This document shows, in pieces, positions 1 through 5,019 of a stretch of DNA of 5,019 bases. The DNA comes from Thiotrichaceae bacterium. GTDB lineage: Bacteria > Pseudomonadota > Gammaproteobacteria > Thiotrichales > Thiotrichaceae. The translations under genes and the position numbers were made by a program. The first letter of the stretch is position 1; each line of letters begins with the position of its first letter. Below the pieces are notes generated by a model. It saw only the letters and a list, made by a program, of their open reading frames with translations, was not told where the DNA came from and searched no databases. The stretch spans positions 1 to 5,019 of the forward strand of contig JALVDQ010000045.1 of NCBI GenBank assembly GCA_027008885.1. Direction: 5' to 3'.

Positions 1-861
1 ATCATGCTGATTATGGTGTTAATTCAGGGCTCTATGGGCAAGGGAGCGCAACGCTGGCTAGAGATTGGCAGCTTGCGTTTTCAGCCTGCCGAAATAATGA
101 AACTGGCAGTACCAATGATGATTGCCGGCTACTTTTCCAATAAAATACTCCCCCCAAGTCTCAAGGAGCTGTTTGTCGCAAGCATTCTTGTGCTTGTTCC
201 CATGCTCCTGATTGTAAAACAGCCTGATCTGGGAACAGCATTACTGGTAGGAAGCGCGGGATTCTTTGTTATCTATTTTGCCGGTTTGCCCTGGAAATGG
301 CTTATCGCTACCGCCATCGCAGGTATGGTCGCTGCGCCTCTGGTTTTTTTTTACGGAATGCACGATTACCAGCGCCAACGAGTTTTAACCCTGTTTAATC
401 CGGAAGCTGACCGCCTGGGTTCTGGCTACCATATTATACAGTCAACAATTGCCATCGGTTCGGGTGGTTTTTATGGGAAAGGCTGGCTAAAGGGAGATCA
501 GTCCCGACTGGATTTTTTGCCTGAGCGACACACTGATTTTATTTTTGCTGTGTTTGGGGAAGAATTTGGTCTGCTTGGCAATATGATCCTTTTTTCACTT
601 TATATTTTTATTATCTGGCGCGGTCTTTATCTCGCTACCAAGGGGCAAGATACTTTTGCCAGATTGCTCGGTGGCAGCCTCAGTATGACCTTTTTTATCT
701 ATCTGCTGGTAAATACCGGAATGGTAAGCGGTATCTTGCCCGTTGTTGGCGTGCCATTGCCATTGATTAGCTACGGCGGCACATCACTGGTAACCCTGAT
801 GATTGCTTTCGGTCTGCTTATGGGATTAAAACGGCGTAAAAAAGGATATAACGAACAATGA
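1..861 (+). CDS. rodA: RodA, SEDS-family peptidoglycan glycosyltransferase (5' partial)
   Basis: RodA is the inner-membrane SEDS polymerase of the elongasome; with PBP2 it polymerises lipid II into glycan strands of the lateral wall. The reading frame is open at base 1, so the ATG at 4 is an internal Met and not the start; by comparison with E. coli RodA (about 370 aa) roughly the first 85 residues lie upstream. Counting from that Met, family hallmarks are seen in order: GAQRWLEIGSLRFQPAE (14-30), KQPDLGTA (72-79), GYHIIQSTIAIGSGG (141-155), FLPERHTDFIFA (171-182, the extracellular loop region holding the conserved Asp) and GILPVVGVPLPLISYGG (243-259). Several hydrophobic membrane segments separate them. 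The PPSLK and MHDYQRQRV motifs are nearly as in E. coli, favouring RodA over FtsW. The TGA stop overlaps the mltB start (ATGA). A T9 run lies at 344-352 without breaking the frame. Confidence 0.97.
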   Translation: MMLIMVLIQGSMGKGAQRWLEIGSLRFQPAEIMKLAVPMMIAGYFSNKILPPSLKELFVASILVLVPMLLIVKQPDLGTALLVGSAGFFVIYFAGLPWKWLIATAIAGMVAAPLVFFYGMHDYQRQRVLTLFNPEADRLGSGYHIIQSTIAIGSGGFYGKGWLKGDQSRLDFLPERHTDFIFAVFGEEFGLLGNMILFSLYIFIIWRGLYLATKGQDTFARLLGGSLSMTFFIYLLVNTGMVSGILPVVGVPLPLISYGGTSLVTLMIAFGLLMGLKRRKKGYNEQ

Positions 862-1898
862 AGAAACTGTTTTGCCTGCTGTCTGTTATTTTGAGCCTGC
901 TATGTAGCGCAGAGAGTAGCGCCGAAGTTTATTCCCGAGCACAAATCAGTCCGGCAGCAAATTACCTGTCTTATCCTGCCATGCGAGCCTTTATTGAACG
1001 CATGGTACAACGGGGATTTGATCGCAACTACCTTGTTCAGACATTTTCACGCATCCGCCGGGACGAGAAAATCTTGTCCAGTGCTGCAAACCCTGCCGAA
1101 AAGAAACCGTGGCGAAATTATCGCCCTATTTTTCTCAATGAAACACGCATCCGCTCTGGTGTGAATTTCTGGAATATGCACCAGCAGGCTTTACAGGCAG
1201 CCACGCAACGCTATGGCGTTCCAGCAGAATACATCGTTGCAATTATTGGCGTAGAAACACTCTATGGCAGAAATACAGGCAAATACAATGTACTGAGAAG
1301 CTTAACAACATTGGCGATGGATTTTCCCAAACGATCCGCCTTTTATCTCTCGGAACTTGAGCATTATTTTCAGCTCATTCGTGAAGAAGGGCTGTTAAAC
1401 CCGATGCTCTTGCGCGGTTCGTATGCCGGTGCCATGGGTCTGGGACAATTTATTTCAAGCAGCTACCGCAAGTTTGCCATTGACTTTAATGGTGATGGAC
1501 ATCGTGACCTGTGGAATCCTGAGGATGCGATTGGCAGTGTCGCCAATTATTTTTATCACCACGGCTGGCAACGCGGGGCTGATGTCGCCGTTCCCGCGCT
1601 ACTGGGCAGAGACATTCCAGGCGATCTGGTCAGCACAGATGCAAGCAAGCCACGCCTGCTTCTCCCCCTGTTGCAACAATATGGAGTACAGGCATTAGGA
1701 AAAATAAATTCTACGCACGTCGGATTATTGGAACTTTTTGGCGCAAGCGGTGTAGAATACTGGATAACTGGCGATAACTTTTATGTGATAACACGTTATA
1801 ACCATAGCCCAAAGTATGCAATGGCAGTGTTTCAGCTCGCCCAGGAAATAAAAAACAGAAAAAACTTACAATCAATAAACAAGAAAAAGGGGATATAA
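858..1898 (+). CDS. mltB: MltB-family lytic murein transglycosylase
   Basis: This protein cleaves the MurNAc-GlcNAc bond of peptidoglycan, leaving 1,6-anhydro-MurNAc ends, in the periplasm. It has 346 residues, close to the usual MltB length. An N-terminal signal peptide (about 1-22, ending SSA before EVYSRA) is followed by the family domain. The catalytic Glu is probably E133 in IIGVETLYGR (129-138), matching E162 of E. coli MltB. GAMGLGQF (191-198) and SSYRKFAIDF follow, then an EF-hand-like calcium loop DFNGDGHRDLW (209-219) and the signature DAIGSVANYF (223-232). Cys16 follows Leu-Leu, which is not a lipobox, so unlike E. coli MltB this form looks soluble or signal-anchored rather than lipidated. 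The start overlaps the rodA stop by 4 nt, with AAGGA at 842-846 as a ribosome site. Its place between rodA and dacA is as in Pseudomonas, and translational coupling to rodA is likely. Confidence 0.95.
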   Translation: MKKLFCLLSVILSLLCSAESSAEVYSRAQISPAANYLSYPAMRAFIERMVQRGFDRNYLVQTFSRIRRDEKILSSAANPAEKKPWRNYRPIFLNETRIRSGVNFWNMHQQALQAATQRYGVPAEYIVAIIGVETLYGRNTGKYNVLRSLTTLAMDFPKRSAFYLSELEHYFQLIREEGLLNPMLLRGSYAGAMGLGQFISSSYRKFAIDFNGDGHRDLWNPEDAIGSVANYFYHHGWQRGADVAVPALLGRDIPGDLVSTDASKPRLLLPLLQQYGVQALGKINSTHVGLLELFGASGVEYWITGDNFYVITRYNHSPKYAMAVFQLAQEIKNRKNLQSINKKKGI

Positions 1899-1900
1899 AA

Positions 1901-2422
1901 ATGAAAATCAATAAAACCACGACAGGCGCAAGCATCATTCTAATCGCTGCTACTATTATGACTTCTGGCTGTAGCACTTTTGACAGTATCGGCAAATCAG
2001 CCAGAAAAATGACAACCTTTGGAAGCCAGCAAAGTACGGATACAAGCAGCGTAGCTGTCAATGAAAAACTGATCATACCACCCAGCCTCAAGGAACCCGG
2101 TAGTAGCAATAATAGTAATGCGGCAACATCCAGCCGTAGTGTTGCACAAAAAAAACCAGTAAAAAAACGCACTTCAGTGTCTAACAGAAACTATTATGTT
2201 ATTGTCGGCACCTATCCCGATCAGGAACAAGCACTGGATACTTTTGTAAGACTTTCCTCAATTGGTCTTCCAGGTGCTACAATGGAATCCCGCAAAACCA
2301 AAAGCGGCAGAAGCCTTCACATGGTTCGCCTTGGTCCTTATCACGATCAGGAGCAAATTGACAAAGTTACAGACAGTCTAACAAGTGACGGGCTTTCACA
2401 GTTTAAAGTTGTAGAGAATTAA
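1901..2422 (+). CDS. SPOR-domain putative lipoprotein in the rlpA position
   Basis: The 173-residue protein has three parts. An N-terminal hydrophobic segment (10-20) leads to MTSGC with Cys24, a plausible lipobox, although Thr at -3 instead of Leu is atypical; Ser after the Cys would suit outer-membrane sorting. A linker (25-95) is rich in Ser, Asn and Lys and contains the short motif LIIPPSLKEP (57-66). A C-terminal SPOR domain (about 96-171) starts NRNYYVIVGTYPDQEQA and includes HMVRLGPYHDQEQ. SPOR domains bind peptidoglycan stripped of stem peptides, mainly at division sites. RlpA normally sits between mltB and dacA, but its double-psi beta-barrel catalytic domain is absent here. The protein is therefore either a reduced RlpA or an unrelated SPOR lipoprotein, and I give no symbol. 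It begins 2 nt after mltB with a strong AGGGGA (1888-1893), 7 nt before ATG. A8 and A7 runs (2148-2155, 2161-2167) lie in the linker. Confidence 0.9.
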   Translation: MKINKTTTGASIILIAATIMTSGCSTFDSIGKSARKMTTFGSQQSTDTSSVAVNEKLIIPPSLKEPGSSNNSNAATSSRSVAQKKPVKKRTSVSNRNYYVIVGTYPDQEQALDTFVRLSSIGLPGATMESRKTKSGRSLHMVRLGPYHDQEQIDKVTDSLTSDGLSQFKVVEN

Positions 2423-2438
2423 ATACATTTAATACGTT

Positions 2439-3587
2439 ATGAAAATATTTCCTAGAAATACCTTTTTTTTCCTGCTTTTGGCAATAGCCGTATTTGCCGG
2501 TCATCTTGCAAGAGCAGCAGAACTTCCGGCGCCACCTGATATTAATGTGCACAGCTACCTGCTGGTAGATTTTTACAGTGGTGCGGAACTCGCTGCAAAG
2601 AATGCAGACAAGCGCATTGAACCTGCCAGTATCACCAAGCTAATGACCGCTTACATCATTTATGATGAACTGGACAAAGGCAATATTACGCTTAAAGACA
2701 AGGTTCTTATCAGCAAAAAAGCCTGGAAAATGGAAGGTTCCAGGATGTTTGTCGAGGCAGGAAAAAAAGTGCCTTTAAACCGCATATTATCGGGTCTGGT
2801 AATACAGTCTGGCAATGATGCCGCAATTGCACTCGCTGAGCATGTTGCCGGCAGCGAAGCCGCCTTTGTCGCACGCATGAATGAGCAGGCAAAAGCAATG
2901 GGCTTGAACTCAACGCATTATACCAATGCCACTGGCTGGCCAGACCCGAATCATTACACTACCGCCAGAGACATTGTAAAACTGACGCGCGCCATCATAA
3001 AAAATTTCCCGGAGCACTATAAGTTGCATTCCAAAAAAGAATACAGCTATAACGGCATCAAGCAATATAACCGCAATAAATTATTGTGGCGGGACAAGAC
3101 AGTTGACGGAGTTAAAACAGGGCACACAGAATCAGCTGGCTACTGTCTGGTTGCCTCCTCCCTGCGTGAAGGCATGCGCCTGATTTCGGTCGTTTTAGGT
3201 GCGAAAGATGAAAAATCGCGTGCCGATTATAGCCAGGAATTACTTGAATTTGGTTTTCGCTTCTTTGAAACACACAAGCTTTATGATGCCGGCTCGGTGC
3301 TGGCAGAATCACGCGTCTGGAAAGGCACAAAAAATGTCGTACCTGCGGGGATACTGGATGATCTGTATGTCACTGTTCAAAAAGGTCATTACAAGCAGTT
3401 AAAAGGTTTGATGGAACTTGACAAAAGCATTGATGCCCCGGTAAAAAGAGGCGACAGGGTTGGCACTGCCATTATCAAGGACGGCGATATCATCGTAAAG
3501 GAAGAACCTTTGCTTGCCCTGGATGCGGTCGATGCCGGTGGCTTCTGGTCAAAAGTAACCGATAGTGTTAAAAAACTCTTTAACTAG
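2439..3587 (+). CDS. dacA: D-alanyl-D-alanine carboxypeptidase, PBP5/PBP6 family
   Basis: DacA removes the terminal D-Ala from pentapeptide stems in the periplasm and so limits cross-linking; it is a low-molecular-weight penicillin-binding protein. The 382 residues match the usual length. A signal peptide (1-26 or 27, ending LARA/LARAA) precedes AELPAPP. The three active-site motifs are intact: SITK at 64-67 (nucleophile S64, K67), SGN at 124-126, and KTG at 226-228 within VDGVKTGHT. The PBP5 C-terminal beta domain covers about 278-365. The last residues, GGFWSKVTDSVKKLFN (367-382), resemble the amphipathic helix that anchors PBP5 to the outer face of the inner membrane. The gene starts 16 nt after the SPOR gene. 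No clear Shine-Dalgarno precedes the ATG, but the signal peptide begins there and no other in-frame start fits, so coupling to upstream translation is inferred. A T8 run (2463-2470) lies in the signal-peptide coding region. Confidence 0.97.
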   Translation: MKIFPRNTFFFLLLAIAVFAGHLARAAELPAPPDINVHSYLLVDFYSGAELAAKNADKRIEPASITKLMTAYIIYDELDKGNITLKDKVLISKKAWKMEGSRMFVEAGKKVPLNRILSGLVIQSGNDAAIALAEHVAGSEAAFVARMNEQAKAMGLNSTHYTNATGWPDPNHYTTARDIVKLTRAIIKNFPEHYKLHSKKEYSYNGIKQYNRNKLLWRDKTVDGVKTGHTESAGYCLVASSLREGMRLISVVLGAKDEKSRADYSQELLEFGFRFFETHKLYDAGSVLAESRVWKGTKNVVPAGILDDLYVTVQKGHYKQLKGLMELDKSIDAPVKRGDRVGTAIIKDGDIIVKEEPLLALDAVDAGGFWSKVTDSVKKLFN

Positions 3588-3633
3588 AAGCCTGTCCGAG
3601 AACCAAGAAATCAGTAATTTTCCAAAAAAACAT

Positions 3634-3685
3634 TTTTTACTAAGCTATTGAAAAAATAACTTAATTTTTGCTAAATTATTGAAAA
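3634..3685 (+). repeat. Pair of 21-nt direct repeats in the ybeD upstream region
   Basis: Two copies of TTTTT-R-CTAA-NN-TATTGAAAA lie at 3634-3654 and 3665-3685, with 18 of 21 positions identical and an offset of 31 nt, close to three helical turns. They overlap the predicted promoter: the first copy supplies the -35-like TTGAAA and the second the -10-like element. They may be operator half-sites, a local duplication, or chance similarity in AT-rich DNA. Confidence 0.6.
3648..3677 (+). promoter_or_regulatory. Predicted sigma70-type promoter for ybeD-lipB
   Basis: TTGAAA (3648-3653) resembles a -35 box. After an 18-nt spacer comes TAAATT (3672-3677, 4 of 6 matches to TATAAT), preceded by TGC (3669-3671), an extended -10 signature. 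Transcription would start near 3684, leaving a leader of about 40 nt before the ybeD ATG. The 135-nt gap after dacA, in an otherwise tightly packed cluster, supports a promoter here. I see no convincing terminator for the dacA unit in the gap, so readthrough is possible. Confidence 0.5.
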
Positions 3686-3722
3686 TCACAGGACAGATTT
3701 CCAGCATAGGGATAGCGAAAAA

Positions 3723-4058
3723 ATGAACAAAAAAGATGACAACGATACTCAAAAAAACCAGCATACGCACAAAAACGCGGATGCTGACAAATGCACAGAA
3801 GAAGAATCACTCATAGACTTTCCCTGCGACTTTCCAGTCAAGGTAATGGGTGCTGCCATCCCTGAATTTCACTCATGTGTTGATAAAATAGCAAAAACAC
3901 ATGACCCCGAATATATTCCGGATGAAACCAAACAAAACACAAGCAAAACAGGTAAATACGTCAGTTTAACGCTAAATATCCATGCCAAAGACAAGCCACA
4001 GCTAGACAGACTTTACCAGGAACTGAGTGACCACGAACTTGTACTCTGGGCATTGTAA
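3723..4058 (+). CDS. ybeD: YbeD/DUF493-family small protein
   Basis: This is a small cytoplasmic alpha/beta protein of the DUF493 (YbeD) family, which has an ACT-like fold and no firmly established function; its gene commonly precedes lipB. The family core is clear: [20 protein letters not shown] (30-49) corresponds to LEFPTPFTYKVMGQALPEL of E. coli Ybe[13 protein letters not shown] (77-88) to GNYHSVSITINA, and [19 protein letters not shown] (93-111) to the C terminus. At 111 residues it is about 24 longer than E. coli YbeD (87). The extra part is an N-terminal hydrophilic tail rich in Asn, Asp, Lys and His (1-27). The ATG at 3723 has AGGGA 10 nt upstream (3708-3712), and the next in-frame Met (in KVMG) lies inside the domain, so the longer start stands. 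Its end overlaps lipB by 32 nt. Confidence 0.93.
   Translation: MNKKDDNDTQKNQHTHKNADADKCTEEESLIDFPCDFPVKVMGAAIPEFHSCVDKIAKTHDPEYIPDETKQNTSKTGKYVSLTLNIHAKDKPQLDRLYQELSDHELVLWAL
4018..4029 (+). promoter_or_regulatory. Ribosome site and GTG start that fix the lipB 5' end
   Basis: AGGAA (4018-4022) lies 4 nt before GTG (4027-4029), which directly follows an in-frame TGA (4024-4026). GTG is therefore the most upstream start the lipB frame allows. A TTG at 4039 would give an N terminus nearer the length of E. coli LipB but has no good ribosome site. The spacing of 4 nt is short, so the choice is probable but not certain. Confidence 0.55.
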
Positions 4059-4659
4059 ACCCGCCATAAAAAATCTCGGCTTGCAGGATTATCAGGAAAC
4101 CTGGCAAGCAATGCAGGACTTTAACAAAGCACGCAACAGCGAAACACCTGATCAAATCTGGGTAGTAGAACATCCTCCGGTATACACCCTCGGTCGCAAT
4201 GGCAAAAAAGAGCACATTCTGCGCAAGACCGACATTCCCATAATTCACGTCGATAGAGGCGGACAAGTCACCTACCATGGTCCAGGTCAACTGGTTATTT
4301 ATCTGCTACTGGATTTACACCGCCGAAAGCTTGGCGTTCGACAACTTGTCAGCATCATTGAAAACAGCATTATTCAACTTTTAGGCGAATATGAGATTAA
4401 AGCCAATAGTGAAAAAACAGCACCTGGCGTGTATGTCAATGGCAGCAAAATTGCCGCACTTGGATTGCGCATATCAAAAGGCTGTAGCAGCCATGGTTTA
4501 AGCCTGAACGTAGACATGGATTTAACCCCATTTCAGGCAATCAACCCATGCGGCTATCAGGGCTTGCAAATAACACAATGCAAGGATCTGGGCATTACTG
4601 ACAATATGCAGAAGCTTGCAAACAAACTGCTTCAGATACTTTGCCAGCAACTTGCTTAA
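4027..4659 (+). CDS. lipB: Octanoyltransferase LipB (lipoate biosynthesis)
   Basis: LipB transfers octanoate from octanoyl-ACP to lipoyl domains of 2-oxoacid dehydrogenases and glycine cleavage H protein; LipA then inserts sulfur. It acts in the cytoplasm. The 210 residues compare with 213 in E. coli. Family signatures are intact: [16 protein letters not shown] (45-60), [17 protein letters not shown] (76-92), [10 protein letters not shown] (99-108), [18 protein letters not shown] (132-149) and NPCGYQG (173-179). The catalytic pair is K141 and C175, with the same 34-residue separation as K135/C169 of E. coli. GTG is used as the start and the first 32 nt overlap ybeD, implying translational coupling. 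lipA, often the next gene, is not found in the following 360 nt. Confidence 0.97.
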   Translation: MTTNLYSGHCKPAIKNLGLQDYQETWQAMQDFNKARNSETPDQIWVVEHPPVYTLGRNGKKEHILRKTDIPIIHVDRGGQVTYHGPGQLVIYLLLDLHRRKLGVRQLVSIIENSIIQLLGEYEIKANSEKTAPGVYVNGSKIAALGLRISKGCSSHGLSLNVDMDLTPFQAINPCGYQGLQITQCKDLGITDNMQKLANKLLQILCQQLA

Positions 4660-4692
4660 AGCCAAACCTGTTGCTCTACTCAATGCATAGCC

Positions 4693-4714
4693 TGGATTAG
4701 CGTAGCGTAATCCA
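4693..4714. repeat. REP-like palindrome 1 (TGGATTA/TAATCCA)
   Basis: A perfect 7-bp inverted repeat, TGGATTA (4693-4699) and TAATCCA (4708-4714), encloses GCGTAGCG, which can add two more pairs (CG/CG) with one bulged G and a 3-nt loop. The form GGATTA-GCG-TAATCC is typical of widespread proteobacterial REP/BIME-type elements, often moved by REP-associated tyrosine transposases (RAYTs). No such transposase is in the window. It lies 33 nt beyond the lipB stop. Confidence 0.7.
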
Positions 4715-4727
4715 ACATAGTGCACGG

Positions 4728-4773
4728 TCTGCCTTCTATTACCCATCCCCCCCTGTTTTTACATATTTTGCGT
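4728..4773 (+). repeat. Direct repeat block, copy 1
   Basis: This 46-nt block reads TCTGCCTTCTATTACCCATC then a C run (7 Cs after AT), TG, five Ts, ACATA, four Ts and GCGT. It matches 4914-4960 at an offset of 186 nt with four substitutions and three single-base length changes in homopolymer runs. Its first ~13 nt resemble two decayed CCTCTGT-type heptamers, so a shorter version of the heptamer array may once have stood here. Confidence 0.75.
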
Positions 4774-4778
4774 ATTGC

Positions 4779-4857
4779 GTAGGGTTGGTGTAGCTTTGCG
4801 AAACCAACCATAACCGAGGTTTAAATCTGCTCGGTTATGCAAATTCACCGACCCTAC
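4779..4857. repeat. REP-like compound palindrome 2 with mutually exclusive stems
   Basis: An outer inverted repeat pairs GTAGGGTTGGTG (4779-4790) with CACCGACCCTAC (4846-4857): 11 of 12 match, and the odd pair would be G-U in RNA. Inside, CATAACCGAG (4809-4818) pairs perfectly with CTCGGTTATG (4830-4839). A third pairing, GGTTGGT (4783-4789) with ACCAACC (4803-4809), competes with the outer stem because both use 4783-4789. The GTAGGG...CCCTAC ends and hairpin layout resemble a REP/BIME or small MITE-like element. Confidence 0.7.
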
Positions 4858-4862
4858 ACCGC

Positions 4863-4925
4863 CCTCTGTCCTCTGTCCTCTGTCCTCTGTCCTCTGTCCT
4901 CTGTCCTCTGTCCTCTGTCTTCTGC
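4863..4925 (+). repeat. Heptanucleotide tandem array, (CCTCTGT)8 plus one degenerate unit
   Basis: Eight perfect CCTCTGT units occupy 4863-4918, followed by a degenerate CTTCTGC (4919-4925). The array is noncoding as far as can be seen. Heptamer arrays of this kind are known in cyanobacteria (STRR elements) and in marine Beggiatoaceae (a different heptamer, TAACTGA). The perfect identity of the eight units indicates recent expansion by slippage, or active homogenisation. Confidence 0.95.
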
Positions 4926-4960
4926 TACCCATCCCCCCTGTTTTTTATATATTTTTGCGT
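4914..4960 (+). repeat. Direct repeat block, copy 2
   Basis: This second copy of the 4728-4773 block starts inside the last perfect heptamer and reads on through CTTCTGCTACCCATC, six Cs after AT, TG, six Ts, ATATA, five Ts and GCGT. After GCGT the two copies diverge. Its position directly after the heptamer array, as copy 1 follows heptamer-like remnants, suggests that heptamers and the C/T-run block belong to one repeated unit. Confidence 0.75.
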
Positions 4961-5019
4961 GCGAGTCTGCGTCCTGGAAATTTTTTTGAACCTTTTATTG
5001 ATGCTCCGGTCAGAGAGTT

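Larger units (their letters stand above)
4660..5019. other. Repeat-rich intergenic DNA after lipB, no supported gene
   Basis: No credible gene is visible in these 360 nt. Short open stretches run to the window end on both strands (about 20-24 codons) but lack ribosome sites or recognisable motifs. The region contains two REP-like palindromes, a heptamer array and a duplicated C-run/T-run block, each listed separately. No classic GC-rich hairpin followed directly by a T run is seen after lipB; the first palindrome, 33 nt past the stop, might still terminate or protect the transcript. Confidence 0.8.

Noticed and set aside
1423..1698. 91-codon plus-strand frame inside mltB
   Set aside because: It is an alternative frame of the MltB catalytic domain, whose own frame carries all family motifs.
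2148..2167. Programmed frameshift or phase-variable tract at the A8/A7 runs in the SPOR gene
   Set aside because: The runs encode a Lys-rich linker in an intact frame, and no alternative product is apparent; similar T runs in rodA (T9) and dacA (T8) suggest ordinary homopolymers.
1711..2172. 153-codon minus-strand open frame across the mltB/SPOR gene junction
   Set aside because: It lies antisense to two well-supported genes, has no family motifs, and its hydrophobic composition is explained by reading Lys/Ser/Asn-rich codons in reverse.
3561..3640. Rho-independent terminator after dacA
   Set aside because: Only weak AT-only pairings (GTTAAA/TTTAAC; A-run with T-run) are present, with no GC-rich stem leading into a T tract.
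3591..3697. MITE-like element bounded by CTGTCC/GGACAG
   Set aside because: The inverted ends match over only 6 bp, no target-site duplication is visible, and a promoter explains the gap adequately.
3961..4290. 109-codon minus-strand open frame over ybeD and lipB
   Set aside because: It is antisense to conserved coding sequence including the Lip[13 protein letters not shown] motif region, with no recognisable domain.
4522..4746. 74-codon minus-strand open frame covering the lipB end and palindrome 1
   Set aside because: It mostly mirrors lipB and then runs through a REP-like palindrome; no ribosome site or domain supports it.
4863..4925. CRISPR array
   Set aside because: The 7-nt units are directly adjacent with no spacers, so this is a simple tandem repeat.
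4945..5019. Open 24-codon minus-strand stretch at the window end, possibly the C terminus of a gene entering from the right
   Set aside because: It is too short to judge, overlaps the repeat block, and shows no recognisable motif; the sequence beyond 5019 is needed.

Overview
The window looks like chromosome of a gammaproteobacterium of moderate GC. It carries the conserved cell-elongation and lipoate cluster known from Pseudomonas and relatives (pbpA-rodA-mltB-rlpA-dacA-ybeD-lipB), all on the + strand. Protein motifs match the E. coli counterparts closely. The repeat-rich DNA after lipB recalls genomes rich in REP-like palindromes and heptanucleotide repeats (for example some Methylococcales or Beggiatoa-like bacteria), but the genus cannot be fixed from this sequence.

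Layout: (1) 1-861, the 3' three quarters of rodA, cut by the window edge. (2) 858-1898, mltB, overlapping rodA by 4 nt. (3) 1901-2422, a small SPOR-domain putative lipoprotein where rlpA is normally found. (4) 2439-3587, dacA, complete with all penicillin-binding motifs. (5) 3588-3722, an AT-rich gap with a 21-nt direct repeat and a plausible sigma70-type promoter. (6) 3723-4058, ybeD (DUF493), overlapping (7) 4027-4659, lipB, by 32 nt with a GTG start. (8) 4660-5019, 360 nt without a supported gene. It holds two REP-like palindromic elements, eight perfect copies of a CCTCTGT heptamer, and a ~46-nt block repeated 186 nt apart.

The first four genes form one tightly packed unit for making and trimming lateral-wall and septal peptidoglycan: RodA polymerises glycan strands, MltB cleaves them, DacA removes the terminal D-Ala of stem peptides, and the SPOR protein probably binds denuded glycan at the septum. 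ybeD and lipB form a second, probably separately transcribed unit for octanoyl transfer to lipoate-dependent enzymes.

I see no previously undescribed multi-gene system. The points most worth a second look are the missing RlpA catalytic domain in the rlpA slot and the twofold modular repeat structure downstream of lipB.
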